A stretch of DNA of 64,000 nt, taken from the NCBI RefSeq assembly GCF_020166415.1, contig NZ_JAIQXV010000010.1:1-64000 (forward strand). The letters run 5' to 3'. Below the pieces are notes generated by a model, which searched no databases, was not told the origin of the DNA, and saw nothing but the letters and a program-made list of their open reading frames with translations. The translations under genes were made by a program, and so were the position numbers. Each line of letters opens with the position of its first letter. Within the stretch, counting starts at the first letter, position 1. Of this stretch, positions 13,860 to 22,760 are shown in pieces. The stretch comes from Deinococcus multiflagellatus (lineage in GTDB: Bacteria > Deinococcota > Deinococci > Deinococcales > Deinococcaceae).

Positions 13860-15683
13860 ATGTTGTATCTGCTGGTGAAAGCCTGCATTGACCTGGCCCT
13901 GTGGCTGCTGGCAGCCGTTCTTGCCTTCGGCTTTCGTCAACCCTCAGCGATTGATAGTGGTGTGGCCATCTCGGCGCTGCCGTACCTGGCCGTGACCACC
14001 GCCGTGATGGCCGTGGTGTCGTGGTATTACCACCTTGCCCGGCAGTCTTGGCAGCGGGCCAGCCTGCTGGATCTGGTGCGTCTTGCCCAGGCCACGGGTC
14101 TCACCACCTTGCTGGTCGTGGCCCTGGCCTTCATTCTGCAGCCGCAGTGGCATTTGCCCCGCAGCGTACCTGTGCTGGCGGGCGTTCTGGGGTTGGTGCT
14201 GATGGGGGCTGCGCGCATGCTGACGCGGCTCCTGTATGAGCGGCGCCCCCACCGCCGCGCCCAGGCCAAGCGGCGGGTACTGATTGTGGGGGCTGGTGAG
14301 GCCGGCACCTTGATTGCCAAAGAGATGCAGCGCCATCCGGAAGCGGGCCTTACGCCTATCGGTTTTCTGGACGACGAAGTCACCAAGCAGCGGCGCAGCA
14401 TTGTGGGTCTGCCCGTGTTTGGCCCAGTGGGCGACCTGGTGGCGGTGGCCCGCCGTGAACAGGCGGCCGAGATCCTGATTGCCGTACCCTCGGCGCCAGG
14501 CGATTTCGTGCGCCGGGTGGTGCAACTGGCCCAGTCGGCCGAGGTGCGCTACCGTATTATCCCAGGCGTCTTTGAGATTCTCGCGGGCAACGTGGGCATC
14601 AACGAAATTCGCGAGGTCAATCTTGAAGATCTGCTGCGCCGCGAACCGGTGCACCTGAATACTGCCGAGATTGCCGGCTATCTGCGCGGGCGTGTGGTGC
14701 TGGTCACCGGGGCAGGGGGCAGCATCGGGTCGGAGATTGTTCGGCAGCTGTGTCCGTTCGGCCCAGCCAAGGTGCTGCTCTTCGGACGGGGAGAGAACAG
14801 CGTGTTCGGTATTCAGCAGGAACTGGAACACGACTGGCCCGAGATTCAGGTGCTGGGGTTGATCGGGGATGTGCGCGATGACAAGCGGCTGCGCGCCATT
14901 TTTCGGGAATACCAGCCGGAAGTGGTGTTTCATGCCGCTGCCCATAAGCATGTGCCCCTGATGGAGCAGTCGCCCTCTGAAGCAGTGCTGAACAATATTT
15001 TTGGCACCAGGAACGTGGTCCAGTGTTGCCTGGATTTTGGGGTTCAGCGGCTGGTGAACATCTCAACAGACAAGGCGGTCAACCCCACCAGTGTCATGGG
15101 TGCCTCCAAGCGGGTGGCCGAGATGGTGGTGTCTGCTGGGGCCGCCCAGGCCAAAGCGCACCAGGCTTTTGTATCGGTGCGGTTTGGAAATGTCTTGGGC
15201 AGTCGCGGCAGTGTGGTGCCGATCTTCATGAAGCAGATTCTGGCTGGCGGCCCAGTAACGGTCACCCATCCGGAGATGGTGCGCTATTTCATGACCATTC
15301 CGGAAGCCGCGCGGTTGGTGCTGCAAGCCGGTGGACTCGCAGAGAACGGAAAGGTTTATGTGCTGAATATGGGTGAGCCAGTCAAAATTGCCGATCTGGC
15401 CAGGGACCTGATTCATCTGTCCGGGGCGTCACACGTGGATATCGTGTACAGCGGGGTGCGGCCCGGCGAGAAGCTGTACGAAGAACTCCTGACCACCAGT
15501 GAGGAAACGCAGGCAACCACCCACCAGGAAATTTTCAGTGCGCAGCTCCAGCAGTGCGATCCGCAGACCCTGGAAACGCAGCTGAGCCGCTTGGGCCACT
15601 TTGCCGCGCAAGGGGATGCCAGAGCCATCAGGGCCGTCATGATGGACCTTATTCCTGAAAATAAATTCGGAAGCCTGCGCTAG
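13860..15683 (+). CDS. Membrane nucleotide-sugar 4,6-dehydratase (CapD/WbpM family)
   Basis: Likely converts UDP-GlcNAc to UDP-4-keto-6-deoxy-GlcNAc, the precursor of UDP-QuiNAc or UDP-D-FucNAc. The 607-residue full-length form has four N-terminal membrane helices, a first Rossmann-like domain ([16 protein letters not shown] near 145) and the catalytic SDR domain with [15 protein letters not shown] near 283 and [20 protein letters not shown] near 401. GGAGGAG about ten bases before ATG 13860 fixes the start. It is first in the plus-strand unit with the flippase and asnB. P. aeruginosa WbpM and R. etli WreV are the closest functional models. Confidence 0.88.
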   Translation: MLYLLVKACIDLALWLLAAVLAFGFRQPSAIDSGVAISALPYLAVTTAVMAVVSWYYHLARQSWQRASLLDLVRLAQATGLTTLLVVALAFILQPQWHLPRSVPVLAGVLGLVLMGAARMLTRLLYERRPHRRAQAKRRVLIVGAGEAGTLIAKEMQRHPEAGLTPIGFLDDEVTKQRRSIVGLPVFGPVGDLVAVARREQAAEILIAVPSAPGDFVRRVVQLAQSAEVRYRIIPGVFEILAGNVGINEIREVNLEDLLRREPVHLNTAEIAGYLRGRVVLVTGAGGSIGSEIVRQLCPFGPAKVLLFGRGENSVFGIQQELEHDWPEIQVLGLIGDVRDDKRLRAIFREYQPEVVFHAAAHKHVPLMEQSPSEAVLNNIFGTRNVVQCCLDFGVQRLVNISTDKAVNPTSVMGASKRVAEMVVSAGAAQAKAHQAFVSVRFGNVLGSRGSVVPIFMKQILAGGPVTVTHPEMVRYFMTIPEAARLVLQAGGLAENGKVYVLNMGEPVKIADLARDLIHLSGASHVDIVYSGVRPGEKLYEELLTTSEETQATTHQEIFSAQLQQCDPQTLETQLSRLGHFAAQGDARAIRAVMMDLIPENKFGSLR

Positions 15684-15692
15684 GACTGACGG

Positions 15693-16943
15693 GTGAATTC
15701 TTTTTTCCGTAAAGTGCTGCTCCTGGTCGGGGGAGCGGCGGGTGGTCAGCTGATTGCACTGGCGCTTACGCCTGTGCTCGCGCGCCTCTACAGTCCAGAA
15801 GACTTTCAGCGCGTGGGGTTGCTCATTTCCTTTGGTGCGCCAGCTATTGTGGTGGCCACCTTAAAGTATGAAGCGGCCATTATCGGTGCCCGCACCGATG
15901 ACGAGGCGCGCGATCTGCTCTCTCTCTCGATTGTGCTGTCCCTGTTGAGTGCGCCGCTGCTGTCCCTGATCGCTGCAGGCATCGTTGTAAAGAACGTCTT
16001 GGGGTATGGCGCGCTGGGCACACTGGGCAGTGTGGCGGTGGGTATGCTCTCAGCGAGTTCGGGGGTGTTTTTCGCGTTGCGGGCATACCTGATTCGGCAA
16101 GAGCAATATGGGCAGGCCGCCCAGATCAGTTTGCTGCAGGGGGTGGCCGCCAGTGCTGTTCGGTTGGCGGGCGGTGTGCTGCACCTGGGCTTCGCGGGGC
16201 TGGCCGCCGGTGAGGTGGTCAACCGCACAGCCGGTGTGCTGCGGGGGTGGCGTACGGCGCAGCCCAGGTGGCTGCCGTGGCACGAAGCGCTCCGGGTCGC
16301 CCGGGCGCACCGTCAATTTCCGCGCGTCATTCTGCCCTCGGCTCTCATTGACGCTGTGGCAGTCGCGCTGCCGCTGCCCCTGTTGACGGTGCTAACCACG
16401 GTGGGAACTGCCGGCAGTTTCTCGTTGCTGCAGCGCACCCTGTTTGCAGTGGTTGCGGTGGTCACGGCCGCCATGGCCGATGTGTTTCAAAGTCGCTACG
16501 CCCAACTCTGGCGTGCGGAGCAGGGCCCGCAGGCAGGTCAGTATCTGTACAGGACGCTGGGTGCGCTCGGGCTTCAGGCCGGAGCGCTGGGTGTGCTGCT
16601 GTATTTGTGCGCGCCCTTGGCTCTGCGCCTGTTTGGCGAGCAGTGGCCGCAGCTGCCCGCCATGATCCGGTGGCTGATTCCCTGGCTGTGCGCGCTGTAT
16701 GTCGTGGGCCCGGTGTCACGGGTGGTGTTCGTGCACACCGAGCGCGCCAGTGTGAAACTGATCTACGACGTGTCCGTGGTGGCCTTTTTGGTGTGCTTCT
16801 ATGCGCTGGTGAGGAGCGGTACTGTGCACCTGGCCGATCCGCTTCTGGTGGTGGCTATTTTTTCTGTGATCAACGCGGTGATGTACGCCGTGTATCTGGG
16901 TGTCTTACTCTCTTTGGTTCATTCGCAGCAGAGGAAGGTGTAA
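15693..16943 (+). CDS. wzx: Polysaccharide flippase (Wzx-like)
   Basis: Probably flips the undecaprenyl-linked repeat across the cytoplasmic membrane. The 416-residue protein is almost entirely hydrophobic with about 12 predicted helices. It has the polysaccharide-biosynthesis-protein N-terminus (GGAAGGQLIALALTPVLARL, then YSPEDFQRVG). It starts at GTG 15693, nine bases after the dehydratase stop, and ends 3 bases before asnB, so the three are one operon. It is the only flippase in the locus. Confidence 0.88.
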   Translation: MNSFFRKVLLLVGGAAGGQLIALALTPVLARLYSPEDFQRVGLLISFGAPAIVVATLKYEAAIIGARTDDEARDLLSLSIVLSLLSAPLLSLIAAGIVVKNVLGYGALGTLGSVAVGMLSASSGVFFALRAYLIRQEQYGQAAQISLLQGVAASAVRLAGGVLHLGFAGLAAGEVVNRTAGVLRGWRTAQPRWLPWHEALRVARAHRQFPRVILPSALIDAVAVALPLPLLTVLTTVGTAGSFSLLQRTLFAVVAVVTAAMADVFQSRYAQLWRAEQGPQAGQYLYRTLGALGLQAGALGVLLYLCAPLALRLFGEQWPQLPAMIRWLIPWLCALYVVGPVSRVVFVHTERASVKLIYDVSVVAFLVCFYALVRSGTVHLADPLLVVAIFSVINAVMYAVYLGVLLSLVHSQQRKV

Positions 16944-16946
16944 GTC

Positions 16947-18872
16947 ATGTGTGGAATTGCTGGGCTTTTGCGTTTAAACGGGGCGCCGCCTGCGCGCCAG
17001 GAACTTGAGCGGGTGCTTGAGCACACGAAACACCGGGGCCCCGACGATCAGGGCCTGCTGCTGCTGGGGCAGGCGGGCGAACCCCTGTTTCATGGGCGTC
17101 AGCCCCAGGACATCGCCTCGCCTATCCTGACAGAGACGCAGGTGGCTTTTTTGCACCGACGGCTGTCTATTCTCGATCTTTCCGCAGAAGGCTGGCAGCC
17201 CATGGCCACGGCAGACCAGCGCCTGTGGATCACCTTCAACGGCGAAATCTACAACTTCCTGGAGTTGCGCTCAGAACTGGAAACGTTGGGGTATCGCTTC
17301 CGGTCAGATTCAGACACCGAGGTGCTGCTCGCGGCCTGGCACGCCTGGGGAGAAGCCTGCCTGCACCGCCTGACCGGCATGTTCGCCTTTGCCCTCTATG
17401 ATCAGCAGCACCAGCGCGTGACCCTGGTGCGGGACCCCTTCGGCATCAAACCCCTGCACTACGCCCAGGTTCAGGGGCGCCTGGTCTTTGCTTCAGAGAT
17501 TGCCGGGCTGCTGGCCTTTGACGGTGTGTCACGGCAGCTGAACGCTGGCGCGGCCGCCCGTTACTTGCGGTTTGGGGTCAGCAACGACGGCGAGACCACG
17601 CTGTTTCAGGATGTTCGCCAGTTGCCCCCCGCCCATCTGATGCGGGTTGACCTGCGCAGTGGGGCCGTCACTGTGCAGCGCTACTGGGCGCCGCGTCCCC
17701 AGATTCAGGCCACCGCGCCCGGCGAGGCGGCTACAGAACTGCGCCGACTGTTTCTCAAGAACATTGAGCTGCACATGCGCGCCGATGTGCCGGTTGGGGC
17801 TGCCCTGTCGGGCGGCATTGACTCGTCGGCGGTGGTGGCGTCGATTCGGCACCTGTATCCGGATGCCGAGCTGCATACCTTCAGCTATGTGGAGCCGGAT
17901 TTTAAATTGAACGAGGGGGCCTGGGTCAAGCAGGTGACTGACCGTTACCCTGTGACCTCGCACATCGTGACGCCCCAACCCGGCGACCTTGAGCGTGATC
18001 TCGATGAACTGATTCTGGCCCAGGGTGAGCCTTTTTTAAGCACGTCTATTTACGCGCAGTACGCGGTGTTTCGGAGTGCACGGCAGCACGGTATTCCTGT
18101 CATTCTCGATGGTCAGGGCGCCGATGAGCAGCTGGCCGGGTACCCCATTTATGCCTCGGCCCGCCTGACCTCACTGCTGCGCCAAGGCCAAGTGCAGCGC
18201 GCGGCGCAGATGATTCGGCAAGCGGGTCCTGCTCGGCGGGCCTTGCTGCTGAATGTGGCGCAGTTTCTGGCGCCAGCGGCTGTGCAGGGGACCTTACGGC
18301 AGCTGGTGGGCGAACCTCTGCAACCCACTTGGCTTTCGGCCGACTGGCTGCGGCGCCAGGGCGTGGAACTGCGGGCCGAACGCGTCCCCGGGGGCCGGCA
18401 GACGCTCAAAGAAGAGCTGCAGCGCTCGACCTTCCGCTACCCCTTGCCCTCCTTGCTGCGCTACGAGGACCGGAATTCGATGCACTTTTCCATCGAGAGC
18501 CGCGTGCCGTTCTTGACCCGGGAACTGGCGGAATTCCTGATGACCCTGCCAGAAGAATTGCTGCTGGATGCCCAGGGCCGCACCAAGGCCGTGTTCAGAG
18601 ACGCCATGAAAGGGCTGGTGCCGGACCCCATTCTGGCCCGGCGAGACAAGCTGGGATTTGTGACGCCAGAGACCCGTTGGCTCATCGCACATCCCGAGTG
18701 GGTCGAGCGCCAGTTGGAGATTCTGGAGCAGCTGGAGGGGCCGGTTGACGCTGCGCAGGCCCGGCAGCACTGGCAAGCGCTGCAGACGCGCGCGGCCGAA
18801 GACAGTGCGGGGCCTTTGTGGCGCATGCTCAACTTTGCCGCTTGGGTGCAGGCTTACCAGGTGGTTCTCTAA
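16947..18872 (+). CDS. asnB: Asparagine-synthase-type glutamine amidotransferase of the polysaccharide locus
   Basis: Transfers the glutamine amide nitrogen to an ATP-activated carboxylate. The 641-residue protein begins MCGIAG, so Cys2 is the N-terminal nucleophile after Met removal. The class II amidotransferase domain includes HRRLSILDLS and ITFNGEIYN. The synthetase domain has the PP-loop SGGIDSSAVVASI near residue 290. Many family members in polysaccharide loci amidate uronic acids (for example WbpS) rather than make asparagine. Here the uronic acid of ManNAc3NAcA is a plausible target; that is inference. GAGGAAGG lies just before the ATG. Confidence 0.88.
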   Translation: MCGIAGLLRLNGAPPARQELERVLEHTKHRGPDDQGLLLLGQAGEPLFHGRQPQDIASPILTETQVAFLHRRLSILDLSAEGWQPMATADQRLWITFNGEIYNFLELRSELETLGYRFRSDSDTEVLLAAWHAWGEACLHRLTGMFAFALYDQQHQRVTLVRDPFGIKPLHYAQVQGRLVFASEIAGLLAFDGVSRQLNAGAAARYLRFGVSNDGETTLFQDVRQLPPAHLMRVDLRSGAVTVQRYWAPRPQIQATAPGEAATELRRLFLKNIELHMRADVPVGAALSGGIDSSAVVASIRHLYPDAELHTFSYVEPDFKLNEGAWVKQVTDRYPVTSHIVTPQPGDLERDLDELILAQGEPFLSTSIYAQYAVFRSARQHGIPVILDGQGADEQLAGYPIYASARLTSLLRQGQVQRAAQMIRQAGPARRALLLNVAQFLAPAAVQGTLRQLVGEPLQPTWLSADWLRRQGVELRAERVPGGRQTLKEELQRSTFRYPLPSLLRYEDRNSMHFSIESRVPFLTRELAEFLMTLPEELLLDAQGRTKAVFRDAMKGLVPDPILARRDKLGFVTPETRWLIAHPEWVERQLEILEQLEGPVDAAQARQHWQALQTRAAEDSAGPLWRMLNFAAWVQAYQVVL

Positions 18873-18880
18873 CCAGTAGG

Positions 18881-18912
18881 CAGGGGCGAGAGAAGAGCGC
18901 TCGCCCCTGTTC
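18881..18912. terminator. Hairpin between the two convergent polysaccharide operons
   Basis: CAGGGGCGAG (18881-18890) pairs perfectly with CTCGCCCCTG (18900-18909) around a 9-base loop. Only TTC follows on the plus strand and no T-run on the minus strand, so termination strength is uncertain, but position and symmetry suit a shared terminator. Confidence 0.5.
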
Positions 18913-18917
18913 GGCTG

Positions 18918-19025
18918 CTATGGGTTTTCCTCTTTGAAGAGAGGCTGGAGCTGTCCCAAGGCCGCGTTACGCGCGACGCCCTGGGTATACCCGGTGGAGA
19001 TCAAAGCGGCGAACTTCAAGCGCAC
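18918..19025 (-). CDS. Possible 35-residue small ORF
   Basis: A GTG-started frame reading MRLKFAALISTGYTQGVARN and then AALGQLQPLFKEENP. It begins 11 bases past the stop of the preceding minus-strand gene (19037) and ends just beside the convergent hairpin. Composition is protein-like with no rare codons. There is no strong ribosome site (only GAG near the start), and the open frame extends upstream to a stop at 19046, so it could also be the tail of a decayed gene. Function unknown. Confidence 0.3.
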   Translation of the reverse strand: MRLKFAALISTGYTQGVARNAALGQLQPLFKEENP

Positions 19026-19036
19026 CTCTGCTGGGC

Positions 19037-19495
19037 TCAGTCGCCTGATCTTCGATCAACTTCCAGGTATTGGCTGTCCTGGCCCGCTGGGCCCGGCAAA
19101 TGCATGATCCAGAGCGTTTGCGCTGGGGCCAGGGTCAGCGAGAGGTGGCGCTCTTCGTTGGCCTTCAGCTGCACGAGTTGTTGCTGCTGTCCCCAGCGCA
19201 CCGCCACACGGGCTGAGAAGGTCTGAGCCGAAGGGCGAAGCCGCAAGTGCAGCTGGGTGTGCCCGCCCTGGCAAGCCGTAAAGGCAATGACGCCGCCGCT
19301 TTGCACCACCCAGGTGTCGGGCGTCAGCGCCGTGACGGCCAGCGGGGAGTACTGGGCGCTGCCGCCTGGGGTACAGGGCACAGCCAACGGCGTCGGGGCT
19401 GGCAGCAGTGGGGGGCGCCAGAGTGGCAGGGCCACAGTCAACGCGGCGGCAGTCAACAGGCCACCGACTCCGTAGAACCAGACCGCCCTATTCAA
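19037..19495 (-). CDS. Single-pass membrane protein of unknown function
   Basis: 152 residues: one membrane helix at about 7-25 (GVGGLLTAAALTVALPL) and then an exported, beta-rich domain with two Cys (PCTPGGSAQY, TACQGGHTQL) that could form a disulfide. I chose TTG 19495 because AGGT lies five bases before it and it overlaps the stop of the preceding polymerase/ligase gene by 8 bases. A longer reading from 19570 would run through that gene. Last clear gene of the minus-strand polysaccharide unit. No family recognised. Confidence 0.6.
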   Translation of the reverse strand: MNRAVWFYGVGGLLTAAALTVALPLWRPPLLPAPTPLAVPCTPGGSAQYSPLAVTALTPDTWVVQSGGVIAFTACQGGHTQLHLRLRPSAQTFSARVAVRWGQQQQLVQLKANEERHLSLTLAPAQTLWIMHLPGPAGQDSQYLEVDRRSGD

Positions 19496-20984
19496 GGCGC
19501 ACCTGCCAAGCCACGGCCGGCCCCAGGGCCCCAGCCAGCCCCTGGCCAGCGAAAGGTGTGAAAACCACACGAACCGTGCCCGTGTCCTGGGGGGGGCGCA
19601 CAGTCACCCAGGTTTTGACTGGACCCGCCGCCAGCACCGCCCCGCCAATGCGGCGGCAGATGCCTTCAGGGCTGCACGATTGCACGTCCATATAGCCCTG
19701 CTGATCCAACTCGGCCGCCACATAGATGGCGTAGGGCTGATCCCGTTCGGCCTGGGGCAGGCCATAAACCGCCGTCAGGCGCAGCCCTGGCCAGAGGCGC
19801 GTTTGTTCGGCACTGCGCAGCGGCAGGGCATACAGCAGACACAGTGCCAGCCCCAGCGGCAGGCTCAGGGGGACCAGGCGCAGCCCCGGGCGGCCCAGGC
19901 CGCGCAGACCAAGCCCGGTCAATACCCAGAACAGCTCAGCGTGAAAACCGCTGGGCAGCAGCAGGGTATTGTCAAAGAGGTTGCTGCTGAGCAGGGCGGC
20001 GAGGCACGCCGCCACCAGTGGGTGGGGGGTCCTGAGGCACACCAGAACCGAGAGGCCCAGCACCAGCAGCCAGCCTGTGGTGCCGATGATTCCCGTTTCA
20101 GCCAGCAGATGGGCGCTGAGGTTGTGGGCAAAGGTCCAGGGGGCGGGCAGAACCTGCAAGGGCCCTTCGCACCCCTGAAGGCTGGCCGCATGCCGCTCAG
20201 CGTCGGCGCAGCCGTAACTGATGAGCCGCCCCAACTGATAACTGCCTGCGCCACCCCAGGGTGAAGCCTGGGCCACCGCTGAAGCGTTGCGCCACAGCCC
20301 GGTGCGCTCACTGAGCCGGTCAGGGCCCTCATTGAGCAGCAGCAGCACGCTCAGGGCCGCCGGAATTCCCACAGCCAGCGCCCGCCCCAGGGTTCTGCAG
20401 GCCAGGGGCAAACGGTGGAGGGCGAGGACCGTGGCCCCCACGAGCAATGCCAGCCACGCGGTTCTGGAGCCGGCCAGCACCAGCAGCAGCATAGGGAGCG
20501 CCAGGAGGGCTTTGTGCCGCGCCCCCAGGGCAGGCCAGTCCCACAGCGCAATCAGCAGGGTTAATGCAGCCATTAATCCCAGGGCCGTTGAGGAGAGATA
20601 CAGCAGGCCGATCTCCCGGTAAGGCCACAAGGTGGATGCACTGACAGCGCCAGTGAGGTAGGCCGCGGCCAGCACCCACAGAAAGCCGGCGTAAAGATGG
20701 TGCCGCCAAGCCACGCGCGCCCGCTGCCAGCCCCAAAGCAGCAGCGCAATCAGCAGCAGCACGCGGCCAAGGCCCAGCGGTAGGGCCCACGGCCACCAGG
20801 GCGAGAAAACGGCAGCCAAGCCTTGCAGCGCGGCGAACAACACCAGAGGCACCTGCAGGGCAGCAGGCAGCTGGGCCCAGCCCCGCAGGGCCGGTAGTGT
20901 CAGAACACTCACGCCCGGGACGAACAGCAACCACGAGACCCGTCCCTGGGACGGGGCCGTGGATTGAATGCGTGACGGCCCCAC
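19488..20984 (-). CDS. O-antigen ligase / Wzy-like membrane protein
   Basis: 498 residues with about ten membrane helices and the large periplasmic loop typical of O-antigen ligases and some polymerases, carrying the conserved HNLSAHLLAETGIIG motif near residue 300. After the last helix a soluble beta-rich C-terminal domain (about 400-498) is present, longer than in simple WaaL. GTG 20984 lies two bases after the tyrosine-kinase stop. Because a separate Wzy is encoded at 29.9-31.2 kb, this one is more likely the ligase that attaches the finished polymer to its anchor. Confidence 0.75.
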   Translation of the reverse strand: MGPSRIQSTAPSQGRVSWLLFVPGVSVLTLPALRGWAQLPAALQVPLVLFAALQGLAAVFSPWWPWALPLGLGRVLLLIALLLWGWQRARVAWRHHLYAGFLWVLAAAYLTGAVSASTLWPYREIGLLYLSSTALGLMAALTLLIALWDWPALGARHKALLALPMLLLVLAGSRTAWLALLVGATVLALHRLPLACRTLGRALAVGIPAALSVLLLLNEGPDRLSERTGLWRNASAVAQASPWGGAGSYQLGRLISYGCADAERHAASLQGCEGPLQVLPAPWTFAHNLSAHLLAETGIIGTTGWLLVLGLSVLVCLRTPHPLVAACLAALLSSNLFDNTLLLPSGFHAELFWVLTGLGLRGLGRPGLRLVPLSLPLGLALCLLYALPLRSAEQTRLWPGLRLTAVYGLPQAERDQPYAIYVAAELDQQGYMDVQSCSPEGICRRIGGAVLAAGPVKTWVTVRPPQDTGTVRVVFTPFAGQGLAGALGPAVAWQVRLE

Positions 20985-20986
20985 AG

Positions 20987-22564
20987 TCAGGTCAGCGTAT
21001 CGGAGTAACCGTGGTAATACGCGGTGTCGCGCTGGGACACGCGGTTGAGCACAAAGCCGGCGATATGGGCCTGCACGTGCTTGGCACTCTGTATGAGTCG
21101 CTGGATATCGGCCTGGGTGGCTTCCTCAGCGCCCACCACGGCAATGATCCCGTCGGTTTGCTGTGAGAGCAAAAAGGCGTCCGAAAGACTCAGCATGGGG
21201 GGGGCGTCAATCAGCACCGCGTCGTAGGCTTGACTGAGTTCCTCAATCCGCTGGGTAAAGGCCGCCGACCCCGTGAGGGTGTGCGTGGCGCGGCTGGCTT
21301 TGCCGGCGGGAATCAGGTGAATGCCGGACGCTGTTTGCAAAGGCGCGGCGTCTGGACCGGCGCTGAGCAGGGTTGAGGTGGTGAGCACGGGCGCGCCCGA
21401 GGGCTTGGTGACATGAATGAGGTGCTGTGTGGGCTGGTGAAGGTCGGCGTCAATCAGCAAGACGCGCAGGCCCTGCGCCACCAGATTCTCGGCCAGGATG
21501 CTGGCCACCGTGCTTTTGCCGTCGCCGGGCCGGGCACTGCTGATCACGTAGCGCCGCTGGGGAAAGCTGTGGGGCAAGGCCAGCATGTTGACGCGCAGAA
21601 ACCCGGCGGCCTCATACAGCCGGCCGTGCTCGACCAGCTTGGACAGGCCTTGGCGCATCAGGCGGGGGGCAATCTTGGGCACCTGACCCAAAACGGGCAG
21701 ACCAAAGTCCTGAAGCTCGTCGGCGGTGTGCACGCGTTGCCGCAGGCTGTCGAGCAGCAGAGCCATCAGGCTGCCGATCAGCAGGCCCGCCAAGCCCGCC
21801 AGGATGGCGTTGCGCAGAGGCCGCGGCGCGACAGGGGTCAAGGGCTCAACCGCAGACGACAGGGAAATCAGGCTGCCTGTGAGCCCGGTTGCCTGCACGT
21901 CAATCTGCGAAAGCTTTAGCAGCAGGGCCCCGCGCGCACTCTGTAAACTGCTGCGTTCTTCAGCGGTCGTTGCCTGTTTCAGCCGTTGTTGGTAGTCGGC
22001 CAATTGCGCCGTGAGGACGGTACGCGCCCGCTGCACGCCAGAGCGGGCCTGGGTCAGGTCCCACGCCAGAATGGCGGCGGCGCCGGTATCGGCCAGCACC
22101 TTGGCGCTGGCTGGGGTGGTTCCCCGCGCCTGTAACTCATAGATGATCTGTTGCGAACCGTTGACCAGAGGCCGAATGGTCAGCAGGGTAAAGCGGCCCG
22201 TTTGCAATTCACGCTGCAACTGCCGCGCGAGTGTGGTCTGAATGTCAGCCGGCAGTTTCGATTGCCCAAGCCGCCGCACCATGTCCTCGACGAGTTGGGG
22301 ACTTTGCAGTAGCTTGCCCACCAGATCCGGGGAAAGGGTCGCCGTTTGCACCGGCAGTCCGGTCACGGTGCCGGCCAAATCAGGCAAGGCCGTGGCGATG
22401 ACGGCGGTGGCCTGATACACGGGCGCTTGCCGCTTGGACAGGACGTAGCCCAGGCCGGCCAGCAGAACCGCCAGCGCGAGAATCTGCCAGAGTGAGCGCT
22501 GGAGGGTTTTTATGATGCTGGCGAGGTGAATTTCCGAGCCAGCAGCGGAGCGAAAGGTGGTCAT
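20987..22564 (-). CDS. Wzc-type tyrosine autokinase and chain-length regulator (BY-kinase)
   Basis: Controls polymer length and export by cycles of tyrosine autophosphorylation. The 525-residue protein has a Wzz domain with membrane helices at about 26-43 and 253-272, then a cytoplasmic kinase with Walker A SARPGDGKST near 343, LLIDADLHQP (Walker A') and VLIDAPP (Walker B). A short tyrosine cluster lies at the extreme C-terminus (YYHGY, about 516-520). ATG 22564 is chosen as it begins the cytoplasmic leader; AAGGAG sits about 12 bases upstream. A hairpin with a T-run stands directly before the gene. Confidence 0.9.
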   Translation of the reverse strand: MTTFRSAAGSEIHLASIIKTLQRSLWQILALAVLLAGLGYVLSKRQAPVYQATAVIATALPDLAGTVTGLPVQTATLSPDLVGKLLQSPQLVEDMVRRLGQSKLPADIQTTLARQLQRELQTGRFTLLTIRPLVNGSQQIIYELQARGTTPASAKVLADTGAAAILAWDLTQARSGVQRARTVLTAQLADYQQRLKQATTAEERSSLQSARGALLLKLSQIDVQATGLTGSLISLSSAVEPLTPVAPRPLRNAILAGLAGLLIGSLMALLLDSLRQRVHTADELQDFGLPVLGQVPKIAPRLMRQGLSKLVEHGRLYEAAGFLRVNMLALPHSFPQRRYVISSARPGDGKSTVASILAENLVAQGLRVLLIDADLHQPTQHLIHVTKPSGAPVLTTSTLLSAGPDAAPLQTASGIHLIPAGKASRATHTLTGSAAFTQRIEELSQAYDAVLIDAPPMLSLSDAFLLSQQTDGIIAVVGAEEATQADIQRLIQSAKHVQAHIAGFVLNRVSQRDTAYYHGYSDTLT

Positions 22565-22591
22565 ACAGTCGGAGAACTCCTTACGGGGCGG

Positions 22592-22620
22592 GAAAACGCG
22601 TCGGGCTTGACACAAGCCCG
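22592..22620 (-). terminator. Hairpin with T-run just before the tyrosine-kinase gene
   Basis: On the minus strand CGGGCTTG-TGT-CAAGCCCG (22620-22602) is followed by ACGCGTTTTCCC. It lies 28 bases before the kinase ATG and 141 bases after the upstream stop. It may end the main operon or act as an attenuator. TATGCT upstream (22672-22667, minus) could be a -10 element, with TTGGGC 15 bases before it. Confidence 0.55.
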
Positions 22621-22760
22621 GCGCCAGTTGTGGGGCGCGCAAGAGGGGCTTTGTGTGCAGCATACTGTCCAGGCGCGGTGCCCAATGTCTCGCCGCCCAG
22701 CGCGTGCCCGGCGACCACCTGAGGACGGTACGCCCGTCAGCCAAGCACCCTGCGTCTGAC

